From: Microvirga sesbaniae
GTDB lineage: Bacteria; Pseudomonadota; Alphaproteobacteria; Rhizobiales; Beijerinckiaceae
Assembly (NCBI RefSeq): GCF_025460805.1
Contig: NZ_JAMXFJ010000003.1
Span: forward strand, 1-58,507
Direction of reading: 5' to 3'
DNA: 58,507 bases
The number at the start of each line of letters is the position of its first letter. Positions within the stretch are counted from its first letter, which is position 1. Shown in pieces: positions 44,468 to 53,324 of the stretch. A program made the position numbers and the translations under genes. The notes below the pieces were generated by a model. It saw only the letters and a list, made by a program, of their open reading frames with translations. It did not search any database and had not been told where the DNA came from.

Positions 44468-45334
44468 TCACTCCACCTGGACGGCCCCGAGGCCGAAGCC
44501 GGTCTTGTCGCTCGTGATCCACACCGCGCCGTCGCCGAGCATCATGCCCTTGTCGCGCACGAACACGGTCTCGAACGTGGATTTGGCCACCGCGTCCCGT
44601 ACGGCCTGGTTCAGGAGCGTCTCCCGGGCGGCGATGAGCTGCTCCCGGGTGCGCAGGGTGCGCCGCACCTTGCCGGTCACCGTCACGGGGTAATGGGCCG
44701 TGCGGGCCAGCAGTTCCGCGTCGTTGGACCGGAACGCCGCCTTCACGCGCCGGAATCCGATATAGGCCGCGTAGGGGTCGAAGTTCTGGGCCCGGAAGCT
44801 CGCCTCGATCTCGGGCGTCAGCTTCGGCCGCGAGAAGCCCGAATCCGGCGTGCGCACCGGCAGGTCGAGGGAGCGCCGCAATTCCCGCGCCAGCAGGTTG
44901 AGCGCACGGTTTCGGTCGTAGAGCGTCTGGAGCTCCGGCGAGCGTCCGGGCCCGTCGCCGGTGGCGAGCGACCCGGCAATCTCCTGTCGGGCCGCCTTCG
45001 GGTCGGGGGCGCCGCCGCGCCGGTCGCGGGACCGGGCCGCGTCGTCGAGCTTCGCGTCGAGCTGGTTCCCGGCGATCCAGACCCGCTCCTCGACCTCGGC
45101 GAGCACCTCCTCGTGCGAGGGCCGGAAGCCCGGCCCCTTGGCGAGATCGGCCGGCAGGGCCTTCATGGCGTCCTGGGGCTTGGGCCCCTTCTCGTCGGAC
45201 GGATACCGGGGATCGATCTTGTAGGTGCGGCCATAGACCCGGACGAAGAAGGGATCCGCCTGCGCCGGAAGGGCGACCGACAGGGCCAGCCAGCACCCGA
45301 GCCACCCGAGGCGTCTGACGGAAAACCCGGTCAT
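44468..45334 (-). CDS. Periplasmic protein of unknown function
   Basis: Secreted protein, 288 aa. The Sec signal peptide (VRRLGWLGCWLALSVALP, cleavage near AQA/DP) is followed by a charged, low-complexity middle with many Arg and Asp. The C-terminal region of about 110 residues (AYIGFRRVKAAFRSNDAELL to GDGAVWIT) resembles the NTF2-like module of other periplasmic proteins. I do not recognise a named family. AGGGAG is about ten bases before the ATG. It sits between the transglycosylase and the hydrolase genes, all in the same direction. Confidence 0.65.
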   Translation of the reverse strand: MTGFSVRRLGWLGCWLALSVALPAQADPFFVRVYGRTYKIDPRYPSDEKGPKPQDAMKALPADLAKGPGFRPSHEEVLAEVEERVWIAGNQLDAKLDDAARSRDRRGGAPDPKAARQEIAGSLATGDGPGRSPELQTLYDRNRALNLLARELRRSLDLPVRTPDSGFSRPKLTPEIEASFRAQNFDPYAAYIGFRRVKAAFRSNDAELLARTAHYPVTVTGKVRRTLRTREQLIAARETLLNQAVRDAVAKSTFETVFVRDKGMMLGDGAVWITSDKTGFGLGAVQVE

Positions 45335-45443
45335 GGCCGTTTCGCTCCCTGAGGATGCCGCCGGCCTGGCGCGGCCCGGCGTCGAGAGCGAAACGCTAGA
45401 GCGACATATGGCCAAACTTGCGGCGGGCCATCCTGCCCGTCCC

Positions 45444-45560
45444 GTCATCACCGGGACTCACCACCCTGGACGTCATGGCCGGGCTTGTCCCGGCCATCCC
45501 GATCCGAAGGGCGCCGCGCCTCACGGCACCGGGATCACCGGCACGAGGCCGGTGATGACG
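45444..45560. repeat. Composite GC-rich hairpin repeat with a truncated extra copy
   Basis: A complete unit comprises a TCATGGCCGGGCTTGTCCCG-type hairpin (45473-45497) and an ATCACCGGCACGAGGCCGG-type hairpin (45534-45560) around a GGGCGCCGCGCC spacer. To its left ATCACCGGGAC (about 45447) is the left half of another hairpin, joined to linker-like CCACCCTGGACGTC. This looks like a dimer with an internal deletion. Confidence 0.7.
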
Positions 45561-45573
45561 TGGGAGGGTGCGA

Positions 45574-46740
45574 TCACCCCCGTCGACGCGTGGTCCGGGT
45601 CGGCGCCTTCAGGCGGTAGCGCTGGATGTCGGTGCGCTCCCGGTTGGCGATGGTGTCCTGCCGCGCGCCGGAGAGGACCGCCACGATGTCGTCGCGCACG
45701 GCCGGGAAGAGCCGGTAATACTGGTGGCTCTGGAAATCGTGGCCCGGATCGATGGCGTCGCTCACGTCCACGGCCGTGATCTTGTCGCTGATCATCGCCA
45801 TGTTGTCGGGCCCGTCGACGCCCAGGCGCGGCCCGTTGAACTTGGTCACGGAGCTGAGGGTCGAGAGGATCCAGTCCTTGGGGGTGTGATAGACCGTGAC
45901 GCGGCTGCCGAGCCGGGGCAGGTAGCGCAGCTCCTTGGGATCGTCGAAGGCGTCCTCGTCCTCGTCGGCCGCCGCCAGGACGATCTGGTCGAAGGTCCGG
46001 CGCAGGCGGTTGGGATCGGGCGCCTCGGTGGGCAGCGCCACCAGGGCCGGGAGCGGGCGCTCCTCCACATCCGTCGCGGGCGCATCGACCGTGCGCACGT
46101 ATTCGCGCGGCTCGCCCTGGGGCACCAGCATCAGGGCCTGCACGGCATAGCGGAACGCGTAGTTGCCCATGCTGTGGCAGATGAGGTGCAGCGGCTGGCG
46201 GCACAGGTCCCGGCGCGGCAGGGAATCGATGAAGTCGTAGAGGATGCGCATGGTGCGCGCGATGGCGACCCCCGAGGCCCGGGCGGTGCCGCGGTCGTGG
46301 AAGTAGTCGGTATAGGGCAGGGGCGTGGGCAGGGGCGTCCCGATGGACGGCCACGAGAACGAGAACACGTTGGCGTCGATGCCGTAGAAGGTCAGGATCG
46401 AGGCGGCGCGCTCGATGGCCTCCTGGAAGGTGTTCGAGAAGCCGTGGATCACCACGAGGGTCGGCCGCCCCCCCTCCTGCATGTCCTGACGGAGCTTCTC
46501 GAAGATGTCGCGGCTGCCGCGCCGGATCACCGGCCCGATGAGCTGTTCCGGCGCCACGTAGAGCGACCCGGGCACGAAGCGCGATCCCGTCGTCGTGACG
46601 CTCGCCTGCGCGCTGCCGAACCGCACCGCCGTGCCGTCGATGGGCCCGAGCTCCGAGCCGAATCCCACGATGGTGTCGGGGCCGCCCTCGGTGAGCGGCA
46701 TGCGGTTGGTCGCGAAATACACCGTCACGGTCTGGGCCAT
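45574..46740 (-). CDS. Alpha/beta hydrolase, DUF900-type (COG4782)
   Basis: Predicted serine hydrolase, 388 aa. TVTVYFATNR opens the protein, and VIHGFSNTFQEAIERAA near residue 130 is the oxyanion-region block. The nucleophile elbow CHSMGN is near residue 200. NVFSFSWPS is the other family block. The catalytic Ser is in HSMG. GGAGG lies eight bases before the ATG at 46740; an upstream in-frame start lacks such a site. No clear signal peptide. Substrate unknown. Flanked on both sides by composite repeats. Confidence 0.85.
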   Translation of the reverse strand: MAQTVTVYFATNRMPLTEGGPDTIVGFGSELGPIDGTAVRFGSAQASVTTTGSRFVPGSLYVAPEQLIGPVIRRGSRDIFEKLRQDMQEGGRPTLVVIHGFSNTFQEAIERAASILTFYGIDANVFSFSWPSIGTPLPTPLPYTDYFHDRGTARASGVAIARTMRILYDFIDSLPRRDLCRQPLHLICHSMGNYAFRYAVQALMLVPQGEPREYVRTVDAPATDVEERPLPALVALPTEAPDPNRLRRTFDQIVLAAADEDEDAFDDPKELRYLPRLGSRVTVYHTPKDWILSTLSSVTKFNGPRLGVDGPDNMAMISDKITAVDVSDAIDPGHDFQSHQYYRLFPAVRDDIVAVLSGARQDTIANRERTDIQRYRLKAPTRTTRRRG

Positions 46741-46820
46741 CGAACGTGCCTCCACCCGACGGTACTGTGCCACGATCGCGCCTGGGTGTCAGCCGAGGGC
46801 GGCCCCTGGCGCCCATCGGG

Positions 46821-47033
46821 ATGGCCGGGACGGGCCCGGCCATCCCGATCGGTTGGAGCGCCGCGCCTCAGACGATCGGGATCACCGGGACAAGCCCGGT
46901 GATGACGTGGTGCGTATGTGGTCCGGGGATGGCACCCTCCTCACGTCGTGGCCGGCCTTGTGCCGGCCATCCCGATGGGGAGAGCGCCGCGCCTCACCGT
47001 ATCGGGATCACCGGCACAAGGCCGGTGATGACG
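46821..47033. repeat. Composite GC-rich hairpin repeat, dimer
   Basis: Four hairpins: ATGGCCGGG/CCCGGCCAT at 46821-46843, an ATCACCGGGACAAGCCCGG-type at 46881-46907, GTGGCCGGC/GCCGGCCAT at about 46948-46970, and an ATCACCGGCACAAGGCCGG-type at 47007-47033. The linker between the two units (GTGGTGCGTATGTGGTCC) is nearly the same as in the dimer at 30761-30977. It lies between the hydrolase start and the sugar-binding-protein stop. Confidence 0.8.
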
Positions 47034-47055
47034 TGCAGGGGGCGGATCCGACCTC

Positions 47056-48354
47056 TCAGTTCACCTTCCGCAGCACGGCGTTGCCGTCCTCGACGATGCG
47101 CTGGGCCGCGTCCGCGATGGAGATCTGGCCGAAGGCGACCTGGTCGGCGACCTTGCGCATGACGTTGTTGTCGAACTCGACGGCGCCGATCGGAACCGGC
47201 GGCGGGTAGTCGCTCACCTTGTCGGCCAGGAGGTTGACGTAGTCGACGGTGGCGCGCTCGACCTCGTTCAGGCTCGGCAGGATCGCCTCGCGCACCTTCG
47301 GCGACATGGGCACGCCGCGCTCGACGCCGAGAATCTTGCCGGCCTCCACATCGTTGACGAAGAAGCTGATGAAGGCCGCGGCCTTGTCGGCCTGCTTGGT
47401 CGTCGAGCCGATGCTCCAGATCAGCGCGGGCCGGTAGTAGTGGCCGGATTTCGCGCCTCCGCCCGCCTGCGGCACCATGGTGATCCCGAGCTTGTTCTTG
47501 GTGAGGAGCTGGTAGCCGATGAGCTGGTTCGAATAGGTGAGGCCCATGGCCGACTTGCCGAGCGCCAGCGAATTGCGCTCGATCTGGTTCTGGTCGAGGG
47601 TCTGCACGTCGGCCGGCACGCAGCCGTTGCGCTTGCGCAGGTCCTCCCAATAGGCGAACCACTCCTTGGCGTCGTCGACCGTGCAACCGAGCTTGGCGTC
47701 TTCCGTGTAGAGGCGCTTGCCGCGCTGGCGCAGCCATACGTCGAATACGTAGTGATAGCGGGCTCCGTAGGGCGCGCCCCAATAGTCGGGCCGGCCCACC
47801 GCCTTGGTGAGGTCGACCGCCATGTCGGCGAATTCTTTCCAGGTGGTCTCGTGGGTCGGTGGCTTGATGCCGGCCTTCTCGAACACCGTCTGGTCGTAGA
47901 AGAGCGAGAACGAGTTGAGGCCGAGCGCCACGCCGTAGATCTTGCCGTTGGCCCGGCACAGGTCGACCATCTTGTCGCCGAAGCTGGAGATGTCGAGCTG
48001 CTTGCCCACGAACTCGTCCATGGGCTTGGCGGCGCCGCGCCCGGCATAGTCGGCGAGGCTGCTCGGCTCGAGCTGGAACACGTCGGCGATGTTGCGGCCC
48101 GCCATCTGGGTGCCGATCTTGGCCCAGTAATCGGCGCCCACGGGCTCGCCGGCGATCTCGATGCCGGTGCGCTCCTGGAACAGCTTGCCCACCTCGGTGG
48201 TGCGCCGCGCCCGGTCCGGCGATCCCCACCAGGTGCAGCGCAGCCGGCCGCCTTCGCCCTGCGCCCAGCTCAGGCCCGGAGCGCCCACGGCCGCGGCGCC
48301 GCCGAGCGCGAGGGCGGATTTCAGCAACGTACGACGATTCAAGTCAGTCTTCAT
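47056..48354 (-). CDS. Extracellular solute-binding protein, sugar type (SBP_bac_1)
   Basis: Periplasmic receptor, 432 aa. The N-terminus has a twin-arginine-like motif (NRRTLLKS) and ends at SWAQ near residue 32. Mature motifs are LRCTWWGSPDRARR and FEKAGIKPPTHETTWKEFADMA, typical of CUT1 receptors. Two adjacent ATGs are available; the second (48354) is five bases from GGAGG and is preferred. It is the last gene of the LacI/DUF2264 operon. No permease or ATPase genes follow in this window. Confidence 0.9.
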   Translation of the reverse strand: MKTDLNRRTLLKSALALGGAAAVGAPGLSWAQGEGGRLRCTWWGSPDRARRTTEVGKLFQERTGIEIAGEPVGADYWAKIGTQMAGRNIADVFQLEPSSLADYAGRGAAKPMDEFVGKQLDISSFGDKMVDLCRANGKIYGVALGLNSFSLFYDQTVFEKAGIKPPTHETTWKEFADMAVDLTKAVGRPDYWGAPYGARYHYVFDVWLRQRGKRLYTEDAKLGCTVDDAKEWFAYWEDLRKRNGCVPADVQTLDQNQIERNSLALGKSAMGLTYSNQLIGYQLLTKNKLGITMVPQAGGGAKSGHYYRPALIWSIGSTTKQADKAAAFISFFVNDVEAGKILGVERGVPMSPKVREAILPSLNEVERATVDYVNLLADKVSDYPPPVPIGAVEFDNNVMRKVADQVAFGQISIADAAQRIVEDGNAVLRKVN

Positions 48355-48432
48355 CATGTCCTCCCGTTCGCTTCTGGATGTTCTCTTCGCGAGGTGGCGA
48401 GAAGCGCGCCCCCCGGAGTGTCGTTATAGAAG

Positions 48433-49233
48433 TCAGGCCGCGCCACGCGCGCGCGCCTTCGCTTCTTCCAACAATTGACGAAACACGGCCGCATCGGCCC
48501 GGAACTGCTCAGGGCTGTCGTCACGGACGAATTCCAGCATGGCGAAACGCTCGCGCGGCCAGCGGGTGGCGGGAGCGTTGCTCAGGACCTCGCTCCAATA
48601 GGCGCGCTGCTCCGACAGGGGATAGCGCGCCTTCTCGCGGTTCCAGGCGAACACATGGACATGCGACGTGTCGGAGCCGACCGCGCGGAATTCGTCGAGC
48701 GCCTCGTCGAGCGGCAGACCCGGGCGCGGCTGCCAGTAGAGGAACACGTTCGGGTCGTCGATCTCCGCCATGAGCCTTCGCGCCGAGGCGAGATCGTCGG
48801 TGAGGGAATTCGGATGGTATTCGAGAGAGAGCGTCACGGAAGCATCGTCCGCTTGCCGAGCCATGCGCCGGATCAGCGCGGCGGTGTGAGCGCGCTCGTC
48901 CGGGGAATAAGTGGCGGAATCGCGGTTGCGCGATCCGGGCCAGATGCGGATGTTCGGCGCGCCGAGCGCCTGCGCGGTTTCGAGCACCTGCGCGAAGGCT
49001 GATTCGTCGTCGCTCGGCGGCGCGATATAGGACCCGTAGGAGATCACCGCGAGGCCGGCATCCTCGGTCAGGCGCCGCACGTGGCGCGCGAAGTCGGGCT
49101 GGCCGGGCGGGACATGCACGTCGCCCGCCCACTCGATCCCCTCGATCCCGCATTCGGCCGCCAGCCGGACGATGGTTCTCGGCGCAAGCGTGCGGAACGT
49201 GACCGAGCACAGGCCGGGGCGGAACGACGTCAT
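48433..49233 (-). CDS. Xylose-isomerase-like TIM barrel (sugar phosphate isomerase/epimerase)
   Basis: Metal-dependent TIM barrel of the AP_endonuc_2 fold, 266 aa. Metal-ligand-type residues lie in GIEGIEWAGDVHVPP near residue 30, in TLSLEYHPN (Glu near residue 134), and in HVHVFAWN and AMLEFVRDD towards the end. Members isomerise or epimerise sugars or keto-inositols, or act as lyases. The ATG at 49233 overlaps the dehydrogenase stop in an ATGA. The operon suggests a role in sugar or uronate catabolism. Substrate unknown. Confidence 0.85.
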   Translation of the reverse strand: MTSFRPGLCSVTFRTLAPRTIVRLAAECGIEGIEWAGDVHVPPGQPDFARHVRRLTEDAGLAVISYGSYIAPPSDDESAFAQVLETAQALGAPNIRIWPGSRNRDSATYSPDERAHTAALIRRMARQADDASVTLSLEYHPNSLTDDLASARRLMAEIDDPNVFLYWQPRPGLPLDEALDEFRAVGSDTSHVHVFAWNREKARYPLSEQRAYWSEVLSNAPATRWPRERFAMLEFVRDDSPEQFRADAAVFRQLLEEAKARARGAA

Positions 49234-50243
49234 GCCATCGTCCCCAGGGCTGCGGGCGTGATGGCGGAGAGCAGGGGACGTCCCTCGACGAAACGCTCGA
49301 TCTCCTCGACGGTGAACTCGCCAAGCATCTCGCGCTCGTTGCCGATGGCGCCCGCGATGTGCGGCGTGAGGAAGACGTTCGGAAGATCGTAGAGCGGCGA
49401 CGATTCTTCCGGGACTTCCGGATAGGTCACGTCGATGATCGCGTCGATGCGGCCGGTGCCGAGCTCGGCGATGAGATCGTCCTGCTTCACGATGATGCCG
49501 CGCGCCGTGTTGATGAGCGTGGTCCCGTCGCGCATGAGCGCCAGGTGCCGGCGCGTGATCATGCCTTGGGTCGAGGGCAGGGCGGGCGCGTGGACCGATA
49601 CCACGTCCGAGAGCCGCATGAGATCGTCGAGCGACACGCTCTCGACGCCGAGCGCCGCCGCCTCGCGCGCGCTCACATAGGGGTCGTGCAGAAGAATCCG
49701 GAAGCTGAAGGGCTCGAGATACTCGATGACGCGCCGGCCGATCCGCGACGCCCCGATGATGCCGATCGTGCGATGGAAATTTCCGACCGGCTGCGCGGTG
49801 AGCGGAAACGTCCGCGAGCGGTTCCGGTCGGCCCGGTAGAGATCGCGGAAGCGGAACACCTGCTTGTTGGCGAACAGGATCGCCGCGAGGGTGAACTCGG
49901 CCACCGGGATCGCGTTCGCCTCCGCCGCATGGGTGACGGCGATTCCGGCATCGAGGACGTCCGGCGACAGGAAGCCTTTGACCGTGCCGGCCGCATGGGC
50001 GATCAGCCTCAGGTTCGGGGCGAGCTCGAGGATGTCGCGCCCGATGGCCGGGCAGCCCCAGCCGGTCACGAGGATCTCCGCCTGCCGGAGCAGAGCCGGG
50101 GCCTGACCTTCGGTCAAGGACCGGAGCGGGCTCCGGTCGAGGATCGTGCAGGACCGGGCGAGCCGGTCCAGCAGGGGTGACGTAAGAACACCTTCGGTCC
50201 GGACAGGATCCATGGCGAAGACGACGCGGTGGCGGCCGGTCAT
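49230..50243 (-). CDS. D-isomer-specific 2-hydroxyacid dehydrogenase
   Basis: NAD-dependent dehydrogenase, 337 aa. The Rossmann motif is GIIGASRIGRRV near residue 162. The catalytic Arg is in NTARG near residue 246, Glu in the VPEESSPLY region near 275 and His in TPHIAG near 290. These define the 2-hydroxyacid dehydrogenase family (SerA/GhrB-like). It may reduce a keto acid or oxidise a hydroxyacid derived from sugar breakdown. Both ends overlap neighbours by ATGA. Confidence 0.91.
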   Translation of the reverse strand: MTGRHRVVFAMDPVRTEGVLTSPLLDRLARSCTILDRSPLRSLTEGQAPALLRQAEILVTGWGCPAIGRDILELAPNLRLIAHAAGTVKGFLSPDVLDAGIAVTHAAEANAIPVAEFTLAAILFANKQVFRFRDLYRADRNRSRTFPLTAQPVGNFHRTIGIIGASRIGRRVIEYLEPFSFRILLHDPYVSAREAAALGVESVSLDDLMRLSDVVSVHAPALPSTQGMITRRHLALMRDGTTLINTARGIIVKQDDLIAELGTGRIDAIIDVTYPEVPEESSPLYDLPNVFLTPHIAGAIGNEREMLGEFTVEEIERFVEGRPLLSAITPAALGTMA

Positions 50244-52105
50244 GGCGTCGTCCTCCAGGCGATGGCCCCGACCCGGCGGCCGTCCCGCGCCACGAGAGAT
50301 TCGAGGTCCGCGACGGCCGGCGCGGCTGGTATCTCCTGCCAGAACCGGCCGGCATCGCACCGATCGGTCAATGCGAGGGCGGCCGTGGCCAGAACCGTTT
50401 CCCCGGCCGGGATATCGCCGTGCAGCTGCGGCACGAAGGTCTTTGGGTGGAGCAGATTCGTGTTGGGAGGCGCTTTCAGCGCGACGCCGCGTCTTTCGAT
50501 CGACGATCCCAGATCCGCGATGCCGCTGCAATCGGCCGCCCCGACGACCAGCGCTCCGCCGCTGCGCTCCTCGATCGTCTCCAGCTTCCGATAGGCGTCG
50601 GCCCGCGGGATCGCGAAGCCCCCCTCGGCGGTGGCGAGCGGGCGCGGGGTCCTGATCCGGTGGACCCGGATGTGCCATGGGGCGGCCGGGAGGAGCCAGG
50701 TCTCGACCTCCACGTCGGCCCATGGCCGCCAGCGGCCATAGAGAACGCTTCCCGCGATCAGGGCCTCCTCGTTGGTCTCGCGCACCCGGAAATGCCGGCC
50801 GTCGTCGCTGAAGCCGAGCATCCCGTCGAGCGCCGCGCCCTCGAAGATCCGCTCGTCGCTCTCGACGCTGAAGGCGTAGCGGGACGAATAGGCGAACTTG
50901 GCGTATTTCTCGCTGCCGAACCGCATCTGCAGGTTTTCCTGGCCGGACGACAGGGCGACCACGTTGCCGGGCGTTTGCATCATGACCATGCCGGGCTGCG
51001 GCTGCGGCGAGGGCTCGGCCAAGGCGGGAGCCGGCGCCTCCTCGGCGGTCCAGAACGGGTGCGAGGCGGGCAGGGCCAGCGGCAGGAAGGCCTTGAAGGC
51101 CCAGTAGGGGGAGCCGGCCGAGTTGTAGTTCTCCGACATCAGCAGGTTGGCGTAGCCGAACCCGACCGTGAGCACGCCGCTCCGGTCCGTGATCGGGTAC
51201 CGGCCCCACCAGCGCAGATGGCGCAGATAATAGCCCTTCACCACGCCCCAGGGCAGGGCCTCCTCGTCGGCGAAGGCGAGGGCGGCCCAGAACCCGGCGC
51301 ACGCGAACCGGTAGGTCATGCTGCGGCCGAAGACGAGCGCGCCGCCATCGTCCGCGAACCAGTGCCGGATGTTCGGCGCGAACAGGCGCGCCCAGTCGCG
51401 GAACCGGCGCTTGCGGTCCCCGTCGGTGGTAGCCAGGGCCGCGTAGATCAGCCCGTAGAAATGCATCGCGAAGGGGATGTAATGGTCCACCCGGGGCACG
51501 TTGCCGTCCCGGTACCATCCGTCGCCGAGATAGAAGGCTTCGAGTTCCTGGAGGTATTGCTCGGTCAGGCTCCGGTCGAAATCGACCCCGATCCGCTCGA
51601 GGCCGAGGTCGATCATCACCCGGAAGAACTTCCAGTTGTTGTCCGCGAACTGGTGCGGGCGGGCCTCCAGCAGGTAGGTGGCGACGTTCCTCCGCGCCCG
51701 GTCGTCCAGCGGATCCCACAGGTGCTGGGGCACGAGGCGCAGGGCGAAGCCGAGCGCCGCCAGCTCGACCATCCTCTGGTCGCGGTCGGTGACCTTGCCC
51801 CAATATTCGGGGTGGTCCGGATCCGTCCCGTTGGCGAGGCCCTTCGCGAACAGGGGCCAATGCGGGAAGTCGCCGCCGCCGGCCGCATAGGGCGCCAGGC
51901 CCCAGAGCGGCCGGGCAAAGCCTTCCAGATCGGCGGCCGCCTGGTCGAAATGGGCCGCCGTGGCGCTCAGGCTCACCCGGGCTCCGCCTTCCGAGAACGC
52001 CGGCAGGAGCGGGGCGAACAGGTCGAGAAGCGCCTGCTCCACATCGGCTCTCGTCTTGAGCGGGTTGGCGGCCAGGGGATTGGCATAGGCGGGCGTATAG
52101 GTCAT
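50240..52105 (-). CDS. DUF2264 domain protein (GH154-like)
   Basis: Large cytoplasmic protein, 621 aa. N-terminal alpha-helical repeats resemble an (alpha/alpha)6 barrel, with SLSATAAHFDQAAADLEGFAR near residue 45, a WGLAPYAAGG block near 68 and an NNWKFFRV block near 155. The C-terminal part is beta-rich. DUF2264 proteins have been placed in glycoside hydrolase family GH154 (beta-glucuronidase activity reported for a Bacteroides member). No signal peptide, so the substrate is an imported oligosaccharide. It overlaps the LacI gene upstream and the dehydrogenase gene downstream (ATGA each). Confidence 0.88.
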   Translation of the reverse strand: MTYTPAYANPLAANPLKTRADVEQALLDLFAPLLPAFSEGGARVSLSATAAHFDQAAADLEGFARPLWGLAPYAAGGGDFPHWPLFAKGLANGTDPDHPEYWGKVTDRDQRMVELAALGFALRLVPQHLWDPLDDRARRNVATYLLEARPHQFADNNWKFFRVMIDLGLERIGVDFDRSLTEQYLQELEAFYLGDGWYRDGNVPRVDHYIPFAMHFYGLIYAALATTDGDRKRRFRDWARLFAPNIRHWFADDGGALVFGRSMTYRFACAGFWAALAFADEEALPWGVVKGYYLRHLRWWGRYPITDRSGVLTVGFGYANLLMSENYNSAGSPYWAFKAFLPLALPASHPFWTAEEAPAPALAEPSPQPQPGMVMMQTPGNVVALSSGQENLQMRFGSEKYAKFAYSSRYAFSVESDERIFEGAALDGMLGFSDDGRHFRVRETNEEALIAGSVLYGRWRPWADVEVETWLLPAAPWHIRVHRIRTPRPLATAEGGFAIPRADAYRKLETIEERSGGALVVGAADCSGIADLGSSIERRGVALKAPPNTNLLHPKTFVPQLHGDIPAGETVLATAALALTDRCDAGRFWQEIPAAPAVADLESLVARDGRRVGAIAWRTTP

Positions 52106-53166
52106 GCCGGGAGTTCCTCGTCCGCGGACGTCTTGGAGAAAGCCTGGACGGTCGCGCCGTCCACCAGCCGGACGGCCAGCTCGACCTTGCGCGGATCGGC
52201 GCCCGGGTCGGCGATGCGCCTCTGCATGAGGTGATAGGCCTCCTGGCCGATCGCCTCCCGGTCCACCCGCATGGTGGTCAGGCGCGGGGTGGTCATGGAC
52301 GCGCAGGGCAGGTCGTCGAACCCCATCACGGCGAAATCCTGAGGGATCGAGAGGTGGTGGTTGGTGACGGCTTCCATGACTCCGACCGCCATCATGTCGT
52401 TCATGCAGAAAGCAGCGGTAAACCCTTCGTCTGCCAGCAGAATCGCCTCCATGGCCTCGCACGCCGCCGTGCTGGTGCGCGGGGCGGTCGCGGGCAGATG
52501 GACGATCCGCGTGGTCACGCCCGCCGTCGCGGCCGCCGCCTCGAAGCCGCGGACACGCTCGCGGATCGTATGCCGGTGCGACATGGTGAAATGCAGGATC
52601 CGCCGATGCCCGGCGTCGATGAGGTGCCGGGTCGCGAGCCACGCCCCGTAGAAGTTGGCCGGCGACACGCAATCGAATTGCAGGTTCGGGTCGTTTCCGT
52701 TGACCCAGACGGTCGGGATGTCCGACTCGGCGAGCCAGCCGCACAGATCCTCGGGCGGATCGATGCCGACAAGGAAGATCCCCGCCGCCTCGGTCTCCGA
52801 CAGGGTCTGCTTCAGCTCTGAAACCTTGACCGAGGAGGACCGGACGAGGCGCGGCAGGAGGGTGCCGCCCGACCGGGCGGCGGCTCCTCGAAGTCCGCTG
52901 AGGATCCCCTCGTAGAACACCCCCAGACCGCCGGTCGCCTGGTCGACCGGGATGAGCGCGACCGAGCGCTGGTTCTGAGGCTGCGGGCTCGGCACCGGAC
53001 GGACGTTGTAGCCGAGTTCGGACGCGATCCGGATCACCTGATCCCGCACGTTCGTGCTGATCCCGGGCTCGTTCGCGAGAACACGCGACACGGTGCTGAC
53101 CGAAACGCCGGCGAAGCGGGCGATGTCCGTCTGTCGCGGTCGACGGCTGAGGCTCGCTCTCGTCAT
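52102..53166 (-). CDS. LacI family transcriptional regulator
   Basis: Sugar-responsive regulator, 354 aa. The N-terminal HTH (TDIARFAGVSVSTVSRVLAN, then a hinge helix SELGYN, about residues 13-55) is followed by a periplasmic-binding-protein-like effector domain. It is first in the operon and overlaps the DUF2264 gene (ATGA), so it is co-transcribed with its targets and probably represses the operon until a sugar or uronate binds. GGAGG lies very close to the ATG at 53166. Confidence 0.92.
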   Translation of the reverse strand: MTRASLSRRPRQTDIARFAGVSVSTVSRVLANEPGISTNVRDQVIRIASELGYNVRPVPSPQPQNQRSVALIPVDQATGGLGVFYEGILSGLRGAAARSGGTLLPRLVRSSSVKVSELKQTLSETEAAGIFLVGIDPPEDLCGWLAESDIPTVWVNGNDPNLQFDCVSPANFYGAWLATRHLIDAGHRRILHFTMSHRHTIRERVRGFEAAAATAGVTTRIVHLPATAPRTSTAACEAMEAILLADEGFTAAFCMNDMMAVGVMEAVTNHHLSIPQDFAVMGFDDLPCASMTTPRLTTMRVDREAIGQEAYHLMQRRIADPGADPRKVELAVRLVDGATVQAFSKTSADEELPA

Positions 53167-53198
53167 CTCCTCCCACCTCTTGTTCGTTGCATCGATTT

Positions 53199-53235
53199 GT
53201 TGCGCAGGGCTGCGAAACTTGCAATCGTCGTGCAA
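53199..53235. promoter_or_regulatory. Candidate LacI operators upstream of the LacI/DUF2264 operon
   Basis: Two adjacent palindromes: a 20-base site at 53199-53218 (left half GTTGCGCAGG, 8 of 10 positions matching the complement of the right half) and TTGCA/TGCAA with a seven-base centre at 53219-53235. They are in the 158-base gap in front of the operon, 33 bases upstream of the LacI start. Autoregulation is the simplest reading. Confidence 0.45.
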
Positions 53236-53324
53236 ATGCAAATTTTTGCGTTGCCGGGAGGCGGCTTTCGGGTCGGATGCTCAATCCCCTGAGGGGCGCA
53301 ACCGCGCCAGGGCGGGGCGGTGGT

